Under the pieces are notes generated by a model. The model was not told the origin of the DNA. It ran no database searches and saw nothing but the letters and a program-made list of their open reading frames with translations. Positions 7,400-16,694 of a stretch of DNA of 64,000 nt are shown in pieces; position 1 is the stretch's first letter, and each line of letters opens with the position of its first letter. This DNA comes from Janthinobacterium sp. PC23-8 (lineage in GTDB: Bacteria; Pseudomonadota; Gammaproteobacteria; Burkholderiales; Burkholderiaceae_D). The stretch spans positions 59,453-123,452 of the forward strand of contig NZ_NJGY01000004.1 in NCBI RefSeq assembly GCF_002250505.1, given 5' to 3'. The position numbers and the translations under genes are program-made.

Positions 7400-8788
7400 T
7401 CAATGGGCATTATCGCGCGCCAGCACTACTTTCACGGTACGGATGATAATCCACAAATCGAGCCAGAGTGACCAGTTGCGCAGGTAATCGAGGTCGAAAT
7501 GGATGCGCGCTTCCATCTTGTCGAGCGTTTCGGTTTCGCCACGCAGGCCGTTGACCTGGGCCCAGCCCGTGATGCCGGGCTTGACCTTGTGGCGCAGCAT
7601 GTAGCCTTTGATCAGCTTGCGATACTGCTCGTTGTGCACCACAGCATGCGGACGCGGGCCGACGATGCTCATGCTCCCCTGCAAGACGTTGAAAAACTGC
7701 GGCAATTCATCGAGCGAGCTGCGGCGCAGGAAAGCGCCGAGGCGGGTCACCCGCAGGTCATTCCTGGTCGCCTGCACCACCTGGTCGCCATCCTCGTCCA
7801 CCGTCATCGTGCGGAACTTGTAGACGACGATTTCTTCGCCATACAGCCCATAGCGGCGCTGGCGGAAAATCACCGGGCCTTTCGAGCTGAGCTTGACGGC
7901 AAGGGCGATCAGCAGCATCAGCGGCAGCAACAGGATCTGGATCAGCAAGCCCAGCAAGATATCACTGCCGCGCTTGATCATGCTGTTGTACCCGGTAAAC
8001 GGCGACTCGCGTATGGCGATCACGGGCATGCCGCCCACATTGTCGAAACGCGCCTGCATCAGGTCGAAGATATAAATATCGGGCAGGAAATAAACCGAAG
8101 CCGTCGTGTCCGCGAGGTCGTCGAGCAATTTGCGGATGCGCGGCTGCGCCGAAATCGGCTGGCTGATGAAGATCATCTTGATATGCTGTTCGCGCACATA
8201 GGTGGCGATATCATTCATGCGCCCCAGCATCGGTTCGCGCATTGTTTCCGGCCAGCGGTCATCGGTACGGTCGTCGAAAAAGCCGCGCACGTTCATGAAC
8301 AGGTTGGGATTGCGCGCCACGGTGGCGGCAAATTTCAGGCTGGCGTCATTGGCGCCGATGATCACCACCGAGCGCACTTCGCTATCGCCATCGGGGCGCA
8401 GGCTGAACTTGCGCGCCGCGAGGTGTGCAGCCAGCAAAACGAAGGGAGTCAGGATAAACCAGGCCATGACCACCTCGGTCTCGAAATGATAGGCCAGACC
8501 GGTGGCCGATCCGAGAAAGGCGAGGATCAGGGCAGTGATGGTCCAGCCGATCAGGATGTCGCGCGCATACGCCAGCATGCGTCCGCTGCGCCAGGTACGG
8601 TAGGGATCGATATGCGTAAACACGGTCGAGGAAATGAAAATGGCCAGTATCATCAGTACCAGCATGTAGCCGTTGAACGGTGAACCTGAAGCCAGCGTCA
8701 GCAAGTACAGCAGCCCCATGATGAGCAGGGGGTCGAGCACCCGTTGAAAGAAGGAAATCAAGGGAATATCGTTGACCGTCATGTTCAT
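7400..8788 (-). CDS. Undecaprenyl-phosphate glucose-1-phosphate transferase (WcaJ/EpsB type)
   Basis: The protein has 462 residues. Four N-terminal membrane spans (about residues 12-115) are followed by a Rossmann-like CoA_binding_3 domain (about 140-255, VVIIGANDASLKFAATVA). A fifth hydrophobic segment (275-300) leads into the C-terminal sugar-transferase domain, with the family motifs KFRTMTVDEDGD, SLDELPQFFNVLQGSMSIVG, PRPHAV and KPGITGWAQVNGLRG. It starts the repeat unit by moving a hexose-1-phosphate, typically glucose, onto undecaprenyl phosphate. The start is ATG 8788, 3 bases after the epsL stop, so the two genes are co-transcribed. Confidence 0.92.
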   Translation of the reverse strand: MNMTVNDIPLISFFQRVLDPLLIMGLLYLLTLASGSPFNGYMLVLMILAIFISSTVFTHIDPYRTWRSGRMLAYARDILIGWTITALILAFLGSATGLAYHFETEVVMAWFILTPFVLLAAHLAARKFSLRPDGDSEVRSVVIIGANDASLKFAATVARNPNLFMNVRGFFDDRTDDRWPETMREPMLGRMNDIATYVREQHIKMIFISQPISAQPRIRKLLDDLADTTASVYFLPDIYIFDLMQARFDNVGGMPVIAIRESPFTGYNSMIKRGSDILLGLLIQILLLPLMLLIALAVKLSSKGPVIFRQRRYGLYGEEIVVYKFRTMTVDEDGDQVVQATRNDLRVTRLGAFLRRSSLDELPQFFNVLQGSMSIVGPRPHAVVHNEQYRKLIKGYMLRHKVKPGITGWAQVNGLRGETETLDKMEARIHFDLDYLRNWSLWLDLWIIIRTVKVVLARDNAH

Positions 8789-8791
8789 TGC

Positions 8792-10030
8792 TTAAAACTG
8801 TACATTGCCATTGAAGGAAAGTCCTTTGGCGCGGTAGTTGCCGCTGTCGACGATGGACACGCCGGTGCGCCGCTCGCGGAACAGGCGCACGCCCAGCCGT
8901 ACCTTGGGATGGGGCGCATAGGTCAGGCCCAGCGAGGCGGTGCTGGTGCTGTCGCGGCCGTCGCCCGGCAAGACCAGGCCGCTGACGGCGGAAAAATCGC
9001 GCCGCACGCGGCGCAGTTGCGCTTCGGCGCTCACCTTGGACGTGACCGTCCAGACTGCGCCCAGGCTGGCGCCCGTATTGAGGCTGCTGGTGACGAGGGA
9101 ATTGTCGACCGAGCCAAATTCGCGCCAGGCCATGCCCGTGACGCGCAGCTTGCCCAGCGGCTGCCAGTACACGCTGAGGCGGCCGTTATTGCCGCTGCTG
9201 TCGCGGCCGGACAGCACCTTGTTGCGGTGGCGTACCCAGCCGCCAAGAAACTCGATCTGCGTGATGCCGCTCAGCGCCCAGAAGATATTGGCCTTGATTT
9301 CATCCTGGCGATAGCCATTGCCAAACACGGCAGCGGTGTCGCCAGTGCGGTTCGGATAGCTGCCGTCGAGTTTGCGCAACTGCAGGCCGAGGCGGCTGCC
9401 GCTGGGCGCCAGGTAGTCCAGCCCCAGTTCGGCCGCCTCTTCGGTCCAGTTGGAAAACGCCTGCACCGGCAGATCGTAGGTATAGCGGTCGCTCGTGAGG
9501 CCGCTGCGCACGCGCCAGCTGGGATGGAAGCGCCAGGCGCCATCGACATATGCGCGCCGCTCGGTGCGCAGGTTGCGCACATTGCTCTGGAAATCGCTGA
9601 ACGGCGTCAGGGTTTGCGCATAACTGGCGCCCGCATGGCCTTCCAGGTGATTGCCGAGATGCCATTCGAGATCGGCCAGGAAATCCTTGCCATCGTAATC
9701 GAACTGCTTGAAACGGTTGAAGCTGACCTTGGACCACTTGGCCTGGCCCGTCAGGATCTGGCGGCCGATGGGACGGTTGAACAGCAGACCGGCCTGCAGC
9801 AGACGCGAGGTATCGGAGCGCGGCGCGTCGAGACCCGTCATGTCGTCGGGCAAGCGCATCAGGTTGTCGTCGTAGGAATAGGTGGTGGCCACGAAAGGCT
9901 TGATCGTATCGCTGATATCGGCCCATGCGCAGGGGCTGGCCAGCGCGCCGAACAGCAGCGCCACGCCACTCAGGCCCGGCGCGGCCGTGATAGCGCTGGT
10001 AATTGCTTTTTTTTGCAAAAAGTTCAACAT
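8792..10030 (-). CDS. epsL: EpsL-type outer-membrane beta-barrel of the exopolysaccharide locus
   Basis: About 412 residues with a signal peptide ending near SPCAWA. The remainder alternates polar and hydrophobic residues and has repeated aromatic strand ends, finishing in a C-terminal Phe (LSFNGNVQF), the hallmark of outer-membrane barrels. Family members in PEP-CTERM loci are called EpsL and are proposed to be the outer-membrane exit for the polymer. The ATG at 10030 was chosen because it gives a clean signal peptide; an in-frame TTG at 10063 would add 11 residues. It is the first gene of the eps operon here. Confidence 0.75.
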   Translation of the reverse strand: MLNFLQKKAITSAITAAPGLSGVALLFGALASPCAWADISDTIKPFVATTYSYDDNLMRLPDDMTGLDAPRSDTSRLLQAGLLFNRPIGRQILTGQAKWSKVSFNRFKQFDYDGKDFLADLEWHLGNHLEGHAGASYAQTLTPFSDFQSNVRNLRTERRAYVDGAWRFHPSWRVRSGLTSDRYTYDLPVQAFSNWTEEAAELGLDYLAPSGSRLGLQLRKLDGSYPNRTGDTAAVFGNGYRQDEIKANIFWALSGITQIEFLGGWVRHRNKVLSGRDSSGNNGRLSVYWQPLGKLRVTGMAWREFGSVDNSLVTSSLNTGASLGAVWTVTSKVSAEAQLRRVRRDFSAVSGLVLPGDGRDSTSTASLGLTYAPHPKVRLGVRLFRERRTGVSIVDSGNYRAKGLSFNGNVQF

Positions 10031-10512
10031 AGATTTAATCTTTGACAAGTAATCAGTTGACAAACAATACTACCAGTAATTTCAATGCCGACCAGAAATT
10101 CTCCAGAATGCCCCACTGCGCCAGCCATCAACAAGGCGCGATGCGGCCATCGTTACGCGGATTACCATCGCCTGCCTTGCCGATGCTCATCAAGCCTGCG
10201 CCGACAACGTTCCACAGCAAAAAAACAACAGCCTGCCCTGCAATGCGTGTGGCGCAGGGCCGCAGCGGCCTGGCACAGCGACGGAAAAGAGGAGGAACAG
10301 ACAACCCGGGCATGGCGCTATCGGTGGCGGGGGCGCGCGCGGTCATGCCGGTGCGCAGGAGGGGAGCGTTGCCCGCGCCCGGCGCACTGGCCCGGGTCGC
10401 GCTTTCTTAATAGCAAACATACATCCCTTGATATAAAAAACATAATTATATCAAGCGCGATGGTTGGGCGGTAAACAATCGTGCTTCTAATTATAACAAG
10501 GGATAAAAACTG
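10031..10512. other. Non-coding region upstream of the eps operon
   Basis: I see no convincing gene. The part next to epsL is AT-rich, the middle (10130-10400) is GC-rich with only shadow reading frames, and 10400-10510 is again AT-rich with an inverted repeat (10427-10455). A minus-strand TATAAT at 10450-10445 could be part of the eps promoter, but no good -35 accompanies it. Confidence 0.5.
10427..10455. repeat. Inverted repeat with 10-base arms upstream of eps
   Basis: CTTGATATAA (10427-10436) and TTATATCAAG (10446-10455) are perfect inverted copies with a 9-base spacer. It could be a regulator site or a hairpin in the leader. It contains a TATAAT on the minus strand, which would place it over a promoter reading toward epsL. 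Confidence 0.5.
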
Positions 10513-12402
10513 TTAACTGTTGCCGCGCGCCTCGATCTGCTCCCATTTTTCCAGCGCATCGAGCAATTCGCCTTCGATTTCGGCCACGCGCGCATTCAGG
10601 CGCTTGCCTTCGGCCGGCGTCTTCTTGTAAAAATCCGGATGCGACAGCTCGGCCGCCAGCACCGATTGCTCGTCTTCCAGTCTGGCGATCAGCTTGGGCA
10701 ATTCCTCGAGTTCGCGCTGCTCTTTATAGCTGAGTTTTTTCCTGGCAGCCGGTGCGGCGGCCTCGGCCTTGACGACCGGCTTGCTGGCCGGCGCGGTGGC
10801 CACCGGCAAGCTACGCACGCGCTCCCAGTCCGTATAGCCGCCGACGAATTCGCGCCACTTGCCGGCGCCTTCGGCGACGATCACCTGCGTGACCACGTTA
10901 TCGAGGAAGGTGCGGTCATGGCTGACCAGAAACACGGTGCCCTTGTACTCTTCCAGCAACTCTTCGAGCAATTCCAGGGTGTCGATGTCGAGGTCATTGG
11001 TCGGCTCGTCGAGCACCAGCACGTTGGCCGGCTTGGCGAACAGGCGCGCCAGCAGCAGGCGGTTGCGCTCGCCACCGGACAGCGACTTGACGGGCGAACG
11101 GGCGCGTTCCGGCGCAAACAGGAAGTCGTTCAGATACGTCATCACGTGACGGCGCTGGCCGTTGATCTCGACCCAGTCGCTGCCCGGCGCGATGGTTTCC
11201 ATCAGGTTCGCCTCTTCGTTGAGCTGGGTGCGCATCTGGTCGAAATACGCCACCTGCAGCTTGGTGCCCAGGCGGATCGAACCGGTGTCCGAGGTCTCCT
11301 CGCCGAGGATCATTTTCAGCAAGGTGGTCTTGCCGGCACCGTTCGCGCCGATCAGGCCGACCTTGTCGCCGCGCAGGATGGTGGCGCTGAAGTCCTTGAC
11401 GATCACCTTGTCGCCATAGATCTTCGAGACGTTTTCCAGCTCCGCCACGATCTTGCCCGAGCGCTCGCCGGCCGACACGTCCAGCTTGACCTGTCCCTGC
11501 TGGTCGCGGCGCGCATTGCGCGTCAGGCGCAGCGCCTCGAGGCGGCGCACGCGGCCTTCGTCGCGCACGCGGCGCGCCTTGACGCCCTTGCGTATCCATA
11601 CTTCTTCCTGCGCCAGGAATTTGTCGAACTTGGCGTTTTCCACTTCCTCGATTTCCAGCTGCTCGGCCTTGCGCACCTGGTAGGCGGTGAAGTTGCCCGG
11701 ATACGACAGCAAGCGGCCGCGATCGAGCTCGATGATGCGCGTGGCGACATTGTCGAGGAAGGAGCGATCGTGGGTAATGAACAGCACGCTGCCCTTGAAG
11801 TCGCGCAGCAGGCCTTCGAGCCACAGGATCGAGGTGAAATCGAGATGGTTGGTTGGCTCATCGAGCAACAGCACGTCGGGCGCCGAGACCAGCGCGCGCG
11901 CCAGCGCCACGCGCTTTTGCATGCCGCCGGACAAAGTTTTCATCAGCATGTCGCCGGTCAGGTTCAAACGGTCGAGCACGGTTTCCACCTTGTTCGGCAA
12001 GCTCCACGCATCGGCCGCATCGAGCTTGACCTGGATGTCGTGCATGCGTTCCATCAATTCATCGTCATTGCCCTGGCCAAACTGGCCCGTCAGCTCGTCG
12101 TATTCCTTCAGCCAGGCCTGCGACTCGCCCATGCCGGAAGCGACCGCATTGAACACCGACATGTCCGGGTCAAACTGCGGTTCCTGCTCGACATACGCGA
12201 TCTTGATGCCTTGTTGCATGACCAGCAAGCCATCGTCGAGCTTGAACTTGCCGGAAATAACTTTCAGCAGCGACGATTTGCCGGTGCCGTTGCGGCCGAT
12301 CAGGCCGACCCGTTCCGTGGTTTCCAGTGAAAATTCCGCGTGATCGAGCAGCGCGACGTGACCGAACGCAAGTTGCGCCGATGAAAGAGAAATGACAGCC
12401 AT
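10513..12402 (-). CDS. uup: ABC-F family ATPase, Uup type
   Basis: A soluble protein of 629 residues with two ABC ATPase domains: first Walker A GRNGTGKSS, signature LSGGMQKR, Walker B VLLLDEPTNHLD; second Walker A GANGAGKTT, signature LSGGERNR, Walker B VLVLDEPTNDLD. The C-terminal coiled coil (about residues 545-629, beginning SYKEQRELEELPKLIARLE) identifies Uup rather than EttA, which lacks it. ABC-F proteins act on the ribosome; Uup is linked to DNA transposition frequency and ribosome assembly in E. coli. I chose ATG 12402 (MAVISLSSAQLAFG), the usual family start; the longer frame to 12540 has no family-like sequence. It is outside the eps operon and likely a housekeeping gene. Confidence 0.9.
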   Translation of the reverse strand: MAVISLSSAQLAFGHVALLDHAEFSLETTERVGLIGRNGTGKSSLLKVISGKFKLDDGLLVMQQGIKIAYVEQEPQFDPDMSVFNAVASGMGESQAWLKEYDELTGQFGQGNDDELMERMHDIQVKLDAADAWSLPNKVETVLDRLNLTGDMLMKTLSGGMQKRVALARALVSAPDVLLLDEPTNHLDFTSILWLEGLLRDFKGSVLFITHDRSFLDNVATRIIELDRGRLLSYPGNFTAYQVRKAEQLEIEEVENAKFDKFLAQEEVWIRKGVKARRVRDEGRVRRLEALRLTRNARRDQQGQVKLDVSAGERSGKIVAELENVSKIYGDKVIVKDFSATILRGDKVGLIGANGAGKTTLLKMILGEETSDTGSIRLGTKLQVAYFDQMRTQLNEEANLMETIAPGSDWVEINGQRRHVMTYLNDFLFAPERARSPVKSLSGGERNRLLLARLFAKPANVLVLDEPTNDLDIDTLELLEELLEEYKGTVFLVSHDRTFLDNVVTQVIVAEGAGKWREFVGGYTDWERVRSLPVATAPASKPVVKAEAAAPAARKKLSYKEQRELEELPKLIARLEDEQSVLAAELSHPDFYKKTPAEGKRLNARVAEIEGELLDALEKWEQIEARGNS

Positions 12403-12571
12403 AATGAGTAAAGGTGCTCGGGCGCTGCGCATTGCGAACGCCTGGGCGTGCAAGACAGCTGCCGATTGAATGAATGAAGCACGCATTGTACCGATAACCG
12501 GGACCCGTATCACAGGCGATCGGAAATTTGCCGCTGGCAAGGAACAGGCTGAGGAGGTCCGTTGCGTGAAT

Positions 12572-12646
12572 TGGTGTCGCCAGCAGGAATCGAACCTGCA
12601 TTTAAGTCTTAGGAGGACCTTGTACTATCCATTGTACGATGGCGAC
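12572..12646 (-). tRNA. tRNA-Arg (anticodon CCU)
   Basis: The minus strand from 12646 reads GTCGCCA, which pairs with TGGCGAC near the 3' end as a 7-base acceptor stem followed by A and an encoded CCA. The anticodon arm AGGTC-CTCCTAA-GACTT gives a 7-base loop with anticodon CCU, and the TTCGATTC T-loop is present. It would decode the AGG arginine codon. Confidence 0.95.
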
Positions 12647-12819
12647 ACGCGAACCGGCATTATACAGCCTGCCGACCTGGATTGACAGTGCGCAGCCGGT
12701 GCCGGCGCGGCCGGTGCGTGGAGCCCCGGATAACCATGCCGTTTTTTGGGCAAAATGGCACGTCAGCATGGTGACGCCGATGAGCGGCCAGGAAGTGCCG
12801 AGATCCGAGACGCCAACTG

Positions 12820-12903
12820 ATGACGCAGTTGCTTGAGGGCAAGCTGAGCCGAAAGGAGGCGTCAGAGCGGCTCGGCGTCAAGCGCCGCCGCCTCTCAGCA
12901 TGA
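12820..12903 (+). pseudogene. Possible remnant of a transposase N-terminus (helix-turn-helix)
   Basis: An ATG at 12820 starts a 27-codon frame, MTQLLEGKLSRKEASERLGV then KRRR and a stop. Leu-Ser-Arg-Lys-Glu-Ala-x-x-x-Leu-Gly-Val is the typical recognition motif at the start of many insertion-sequence transposases, where a helix-turn-helix reads the element end. Nothing of a catalytic domain follows: the frame stops at the 3' end of the adjacent ligase gene. I read it as a deletion scar between the tRNA gene and the catabolic cluster; it may instead be chance similarity. Confidence 0.35.
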
Positions 12904-14472
12904 GTACGCGTCCGTTTTCGTCGATTGCTGAAGGCGACGCTGCTCTTCCTTGACGACGCGATGCAGCAATTTCCCCGTCAGCGTCCGGGGCAGCGTCCCG
13001 AACGAGACACGCCTGGGGCATTTGAAGTGGCTGAGGTGCTCTCGGCAATAGCTGATGAGCTCAGCCGCCAGCGCCTCATTGCCTTCGTATCCAGGCTTGA
13101 GTTCGACCACGGCAACGACATCTTCGCCAAATTCGGCACTTGGCACGCCGACCACCGCGACGTCCAGCACCGCCAGGTGTTGCTGCAAGACGTCTTCGGT
13201 TTCACGCGGATAGATATTTACGCCCCCAGAGATAATCAGGTCGGTTCTACGGTCCGACAGGAAGAGGTAGCCTTCGGCGTCAACGTAGCCATAGTCCCCC
13301 AGGGTGCTCCACCCCTTCCCGTTACGTACTGCAAGCGTTTTCTCCGCGTCATTGTGGTACTCGAACGCTGGCGTACCGCCGAAATAGACGGTGCCAATTT
13401 CGCCGGCAGGCAATTGCTCACCCGCATCGTCCAGGATATGAATTTGCCCGAAAATTGCCTTGCCGACGGTGCCGGGACGCGCCAGCCATTCTTGCGGACC
13501 GACTGCACAGAAGCCGTTTCCTTCGCTTCCCGCATAGTATTCATGAATGACCGGCCCGAACCATTCGAACATCCGGTGCTTGACGGCGACCGGACACGGC
13601 GCCGCAGCATGGGCGACCAATTTCAGGCTTGACAGGTCATAGCCGTTTCTGACTTCCTCCGGCAGGTTCAGCATCCGTACGAACATGGTCGGCACAAAAT
13701 GCCCGTGGGTGACGCGGTAGCACTCGACCAGACGCAGCACCTCGACCGGTTCATATTTTTCCATGACCACCACGCAGGCGCCCAGGCGCAGGGCGCCCAT
13801 GGCCCACACCAGCGGCGCGCCATGATAAAGCGGTGCCGGGCAAAGCAATACCACCGACGCATCGAACTGGTAGAGACCACCGACGATGCGGTCCGATGCA
13901 CCGAGGGTTCCCATTGGCGCGCCAGAGAGCGGCCGCTTGATGCCCTTGGGCCTGCCCGTGGTGCCGGACGAATACATCATGCTCATGCCTTCGCACTGCG
14001 CCAGCGGCGCGACCGGCGCCGCAGCGCCATACACTGCCGCCAGGCTCTGATAGTTCGGTCGCGCAGCGCCTGACACCAGACGCAGCGTGACCTTTGGAAA
14101 CCTGGCCTCACAGGCGTCGAGGACCGTAGCCAGGGTGGGCGAGGCAATCACGCATTTCGCATCGCAGTCCTCGATGATATACGCGATCTCATCGGCAGCC
14201 AGGTGCCAGTTGACGGGCGTAAAATAGAGTCCGGAGCGCTGCGCGGCCCAACACGCGATCAGGTAGTCCGCAGAATTTTCCATGACGATTGCAATATGAT
14301 CGCCAGGTGCGTAGCCTTGGTCGCTCAGGAACGCGGCGAGTTTGTAAGAGCGCTCATCGAGCTGGCCATACGTTATGGTTTCACCAGAGGCGCCCATAAT
14401 GATTGCCGGCCGCTCCGGGTCACGCTGCGCATGCGTGCCGACGTGCTGCAACGCGTTAAGGTCAATTGCCAT
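12895..14472 (-). CDS. Acyl-CoA ligase (AMP-binding), first of four
   Basis: The protein has 525 residues of the ANL superfamily. Adenylation motifs are A3 MMYSSGTTGRPKG, A5 YYAGSEGNG and A7/A8 GDYGYVDAEGYLFLSDRRTD. The lid lysine is in RTLTGKLLHRVVKEE. It activates a carboxylic acid to its acyl-CoA with ATP. The substrate cannot be read from sequence; the A5 form (SEGNG) resembles ligases of lipid and bile-acid-type catabolic clusters. The start is ATG 14472, with AGGAGA eight bases upstream. It is the last gene of the thiolase (16695) - fusion (14495) - ligase operon downstream of an operator at 18001. Confidence 0.88.
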   Translation of the reverse strand: MAIDLNALQHVGTHAQRDPERPAIIMGASGETITYGQLDERSYKLAAFLSDQGYAPGDHIAIVMENSADYLIACWAAQRSGLYFTPVNWHLAADEIAYIIEDCDAKCVIASPTLATVLDACEARFPKVTLRLVSGAARPNYQSLAAVYGAAAPVAPLAQCEGMSMMYSSGTTGRPKGIKRPLSGAPMGTLGASDRIVGGLYQFDASVVLLCPAPLYHGAPLVWAMGALRLGACVVVMEKYEPVEVLRLVECYRVTHGHFVPTMFVRMLNLPEEVRNGYDLSSLKLVAHAAAPCPVAVKHRMFEWFGPVIHEYYAGSEGNGFCAVGPQEWLARPGTVGKAIFGQIHILDDAGEQLPAGEIGTVYFGGTPAFEYHNDAEKTLAVRNGKGWSTLGDYGYVDAEGYLFLSDRRTDLIISGGVNIYPRETEDVLQQHLAVLDVAVVGVPSAEFGEDVVAVVELKPGYEGNEALAAELISYCREHLSHFKCPRRVSFGTLPRTLTGKLLHRVVKEEQRRLQQSTKTDAYSC

Positions 14473-14494
14473 CACTTGTCTCCTGTTGATTGTA

Positions 14495-16660
14495 TTATTT
14501 GGCGTGGGCGGACATCGAACCGAGCAGACGTTTGCCGCCCGCGGCACGCTCCTTCAGCCATGGCGACGGCTGGAAGCGCGGACCATATAACAGCGCCAGG
14601 CGTTCCGCTTCGGCGACAAACGCCGTCAGGCCGACCGTCTCGATGAACGAGATTGTGCCGCCGGTCCAGGCCGGATAGCCAATGCCGAGAATGGAACCGA
14701 TGTCGGCATCTTCTGCGCTGACGATGCCCTCTTCGACGCAGCGGGCCGCTTCCATCGCCTGCACATACAGGACGCGTTGCTTGACTTCGTCGACGTCGGG
14801 TTGGGTCGCCACTATCGGAAAATGCTGTCCGAGTTGCGGCCATAGAAACTTTTTCCCCTCTTTCGGGTAATCGTAAAAGCCGGCTCCCGATGCCCGCCCT
14901 TTGCGGTCGAAACTGTGCACCATGGTCTTGATCGCATTGACCGACAGCGCCGGCTCGAACGGCGGTGGCGTGCCATCACTTACCCATTGATCGTAGACCT
15001 TGAGCGTGATATCGAGCGACACTTCGTCGAGCACCGCCAATGGCCCGATCGGCATGCCGGCCTGGCGCGCGCCGTTTTCTATGAGCGCCGGCAAGATGCC
15101 CTCTTGCATCATCGCGACGCCCTCCTTGATATAGGTACCAAAGACCCGGCTCGTAAAGAAGCCACGGCTATCCTTGACGACAATCGGCGTCTTGCGCAAT
15201 TGCTCGACAAAGTCCAATGTTCTCGCCAGCGCCACGTCGCTGGTTGCGGCCCCCGTGATAATCTCGATCAGTGGCATGCGCTCTACCGGCGAGAAAAAAT
15301 GGATGCCAATGAAATTGCCAGGCCGCGCGGAGGTCTCGGCCAGCCCGGTGATCGGCAGCGTCGAGGTATTGCTGCCAAACACAGCATCAGCCCCGATGAC
15401 AGCCTCTGCCTTCCGGGTTGCCTCAGCCTTGATGGCGCGGTTTTCAAATACAGCCTCGACGACATAGTCGCAGCCGGCAAGATCACTGTAATCGATGGTG
15501 GGCGCGATGCGCGCGAGGATGGCGTCCGCCTTGTCGCGGGTGATCCTGTTTTTGCCCAGGTCCTTTTCCAGCAATTTGGCGGAATACTGTTTACCTCGTT
15601 CGGCCGCCTCGATTGTGGTGTCGAGCAAGACGGTGTGTATACCGGCCTTGGCCGCGCTATAGGCGATGCCCGCGCCCATCATGCCGGCGCCAAGAACGCC
15701 GAGTTTTCTCACCGCCGACTTTGGCACGTGTGGCGGGCGCTTGACCAGCCTGTCGGCCTCTCCCTTGTTGACAAACATCGTGCGCATCAAATTGCGCGCC
15801 ACCGGCCCGGCAAGCAACTGCCCGAAATAATTGGCCTCGATGCGCAGCCCCGTCCCGAGCGGTACCTGGGTCCCTTCAAACAGCGCGGAGGCAATCGCCA
15901 GCGGCGCAGGATAATTGCGCTGTGTTTGCTGGGCCAGAAGCGAGGTGCCGGCGGTGAACGTACGCGGCGCATGGCTGGCCAGCGGCCCGACGCCGCCGGG
16001 AATGCGAAATCCCTTCACGTCCCACGGCTGCGCGGCAGACGGGCGCCCGCGCAGCCAGGCCGCTGCGGTCTCGACCGTGTCAGACTCGCTGGCCAAGGCG
16101 TTGACGATGCCAAGCTTGAGTGCTTCCTGCGGCCCGATCTGCTTGCCCGTCAGCAGCAGGCCGGCCGCCTTTTCAATGCCGATCATGCGCGGCAGCCGCT
16201 GTGTGCCTCCGCCGCCAGGCAGCAAGCCGAGCCCGACCTCAGGGAGCCCGACAACTGCTTTCGGATGATCGGCAAGCACCCGATAATGGCAGGCCAGTGC
16301 CAGTTCAAGCCCGCCACCGAGCGCCAGCCCATTGATGGCCGCCGCAAACGGCTTGCCGCAGGTTTCCATCCGGCGCATCAGCCCCGACAGTTTGTCGCCT
16401 ATCCTGGAGGCGTCGACGGCGCTGATGCCCTTCTCGAAGATATCGAGCAGGTGCGTGATATCCGCGCCGGCCACAAAACTGCCGACTTTTCCTGAAGTCA
16501 CCACCGCTCCCAGCACCGTGGTATCGGTCGCAACCTGTTCCACTACCGTAATGAGTTCGTCGATGAGTTGCGGCGTCAGGACATTCATCGACCGATTTGG
16601 CAAATCGATCACGATGCTTGCTATGCCATCTTCCGCAATAGAAAATTTCAAGGTTTCCAT
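14495..16660 (-). CDS. Enoyl-CoA hydratase/3-hydroxyacyl-CoA dehydrogenase fusion (FadB/FadJ-like)
   Basis: The protein has 721 residues. Residues 1-190 form a crotonase domain with the oxyanion loop (FVAGADITHL), GGGLELALAC and GLPEVGLGLLPGGGGTQRLP, which keep both catalytic Glu positions. From about residue 315 a Rossmann domain starts ([20 protein letters not shown]), with catalytic His in [15 protein letters not shown], then the C-terminal helical domains. It would carry out hydration and oxidation in beta-oxidation. A homologue with the same layout lies at 39675-41810, so the two are paralogues. The stop of the thiolase gene is 34 bases upstream. Confidence 0.92.
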   Translation of the reverse strand: METLKFSIAEDGIASIVIDLPNRSMNVLTPQLIDELITVVEQVATDTTVLGAVVTSGKVGSFVAGADITHLLDIFEKGISAVDASRIGDKLSGLMRRMETCGKPFAAAINGLALGGGLELALACHYRVLADHPKAVVGLPEVGLGLLPGGGGTQRLPRMIGIEKAAGLLLTGKQIGPQEALKLGIVNALASESDTVETAAAWLRGRPSAAQPWDVKGFRIPGGVGPLASHAPRTFTAGTSLLAQQTQRNYPAPLAIASALFEGTQVPLGTGLRIEANYFGQLLAGPVARNLMRTMFVNKGEADRLVKRPPHVPKSAVRKLGVLGAGMMGAGIAYSAAKAGIHTVLLDTTIEAAERGKQYSAKLLEKDLGKNRITRDKADAILARIAPTIDYSDLAGCDYVVEAVFENRAIKAEATRKAEAVIGADAVFGSNTSTLPITGLAETSARPGNFIGIHFFSPVERMPLIEIITGAATSDVALARTLDFVEQLRKTPIVVKDSRGFFTSRVFGTYIKEGVAMMQEGILPALIENGARQAGMPIGPLAVLDEVSLDITLKVYDQWVSDGTPPPFEPALSVNAIKTMVHSFDRKGRASGAGFYDYPKEGKKFLWPQLGQHFPIVATQPDVDEVKQRVLYVQAMEAARCVEEGIVSAEDADIGSILGIGYPAWTGGTISFIETVGLTAFVAEAERLALLYGPRFQPSPWLKERAAGGKRLLGSMSAHAK

Positions 16661-16694
16661 TTTTTTCCTTCTCTATTTTTCGCCAACGCCAGCG

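Noticed and set aside
10200-10275. Sigma-54 promoter for the eps operon
   Set aside because: The minus-strand sequence CGCCACACGCATTGCA resembles a -24/-12 element but lacks the essential GG at -24.
10128-10474. Small genes in the eps upstream region
   Set aside because: Frames on both strands overlap each other, lack good ribosome-binding sites and have Arg/Pro/Ala-rich compositions typical of non-coding GC-rich DNA.
12572-12646. tRNA-Arg as the integration site of a genomic island carrying the catabolic cluster
   Set aside because: The 3' end of the tRNA, where integrases usually act, faces the uup/eps side and not the cluster. I found no second copy of the tRNA 3' end and no integrase gene in the window.
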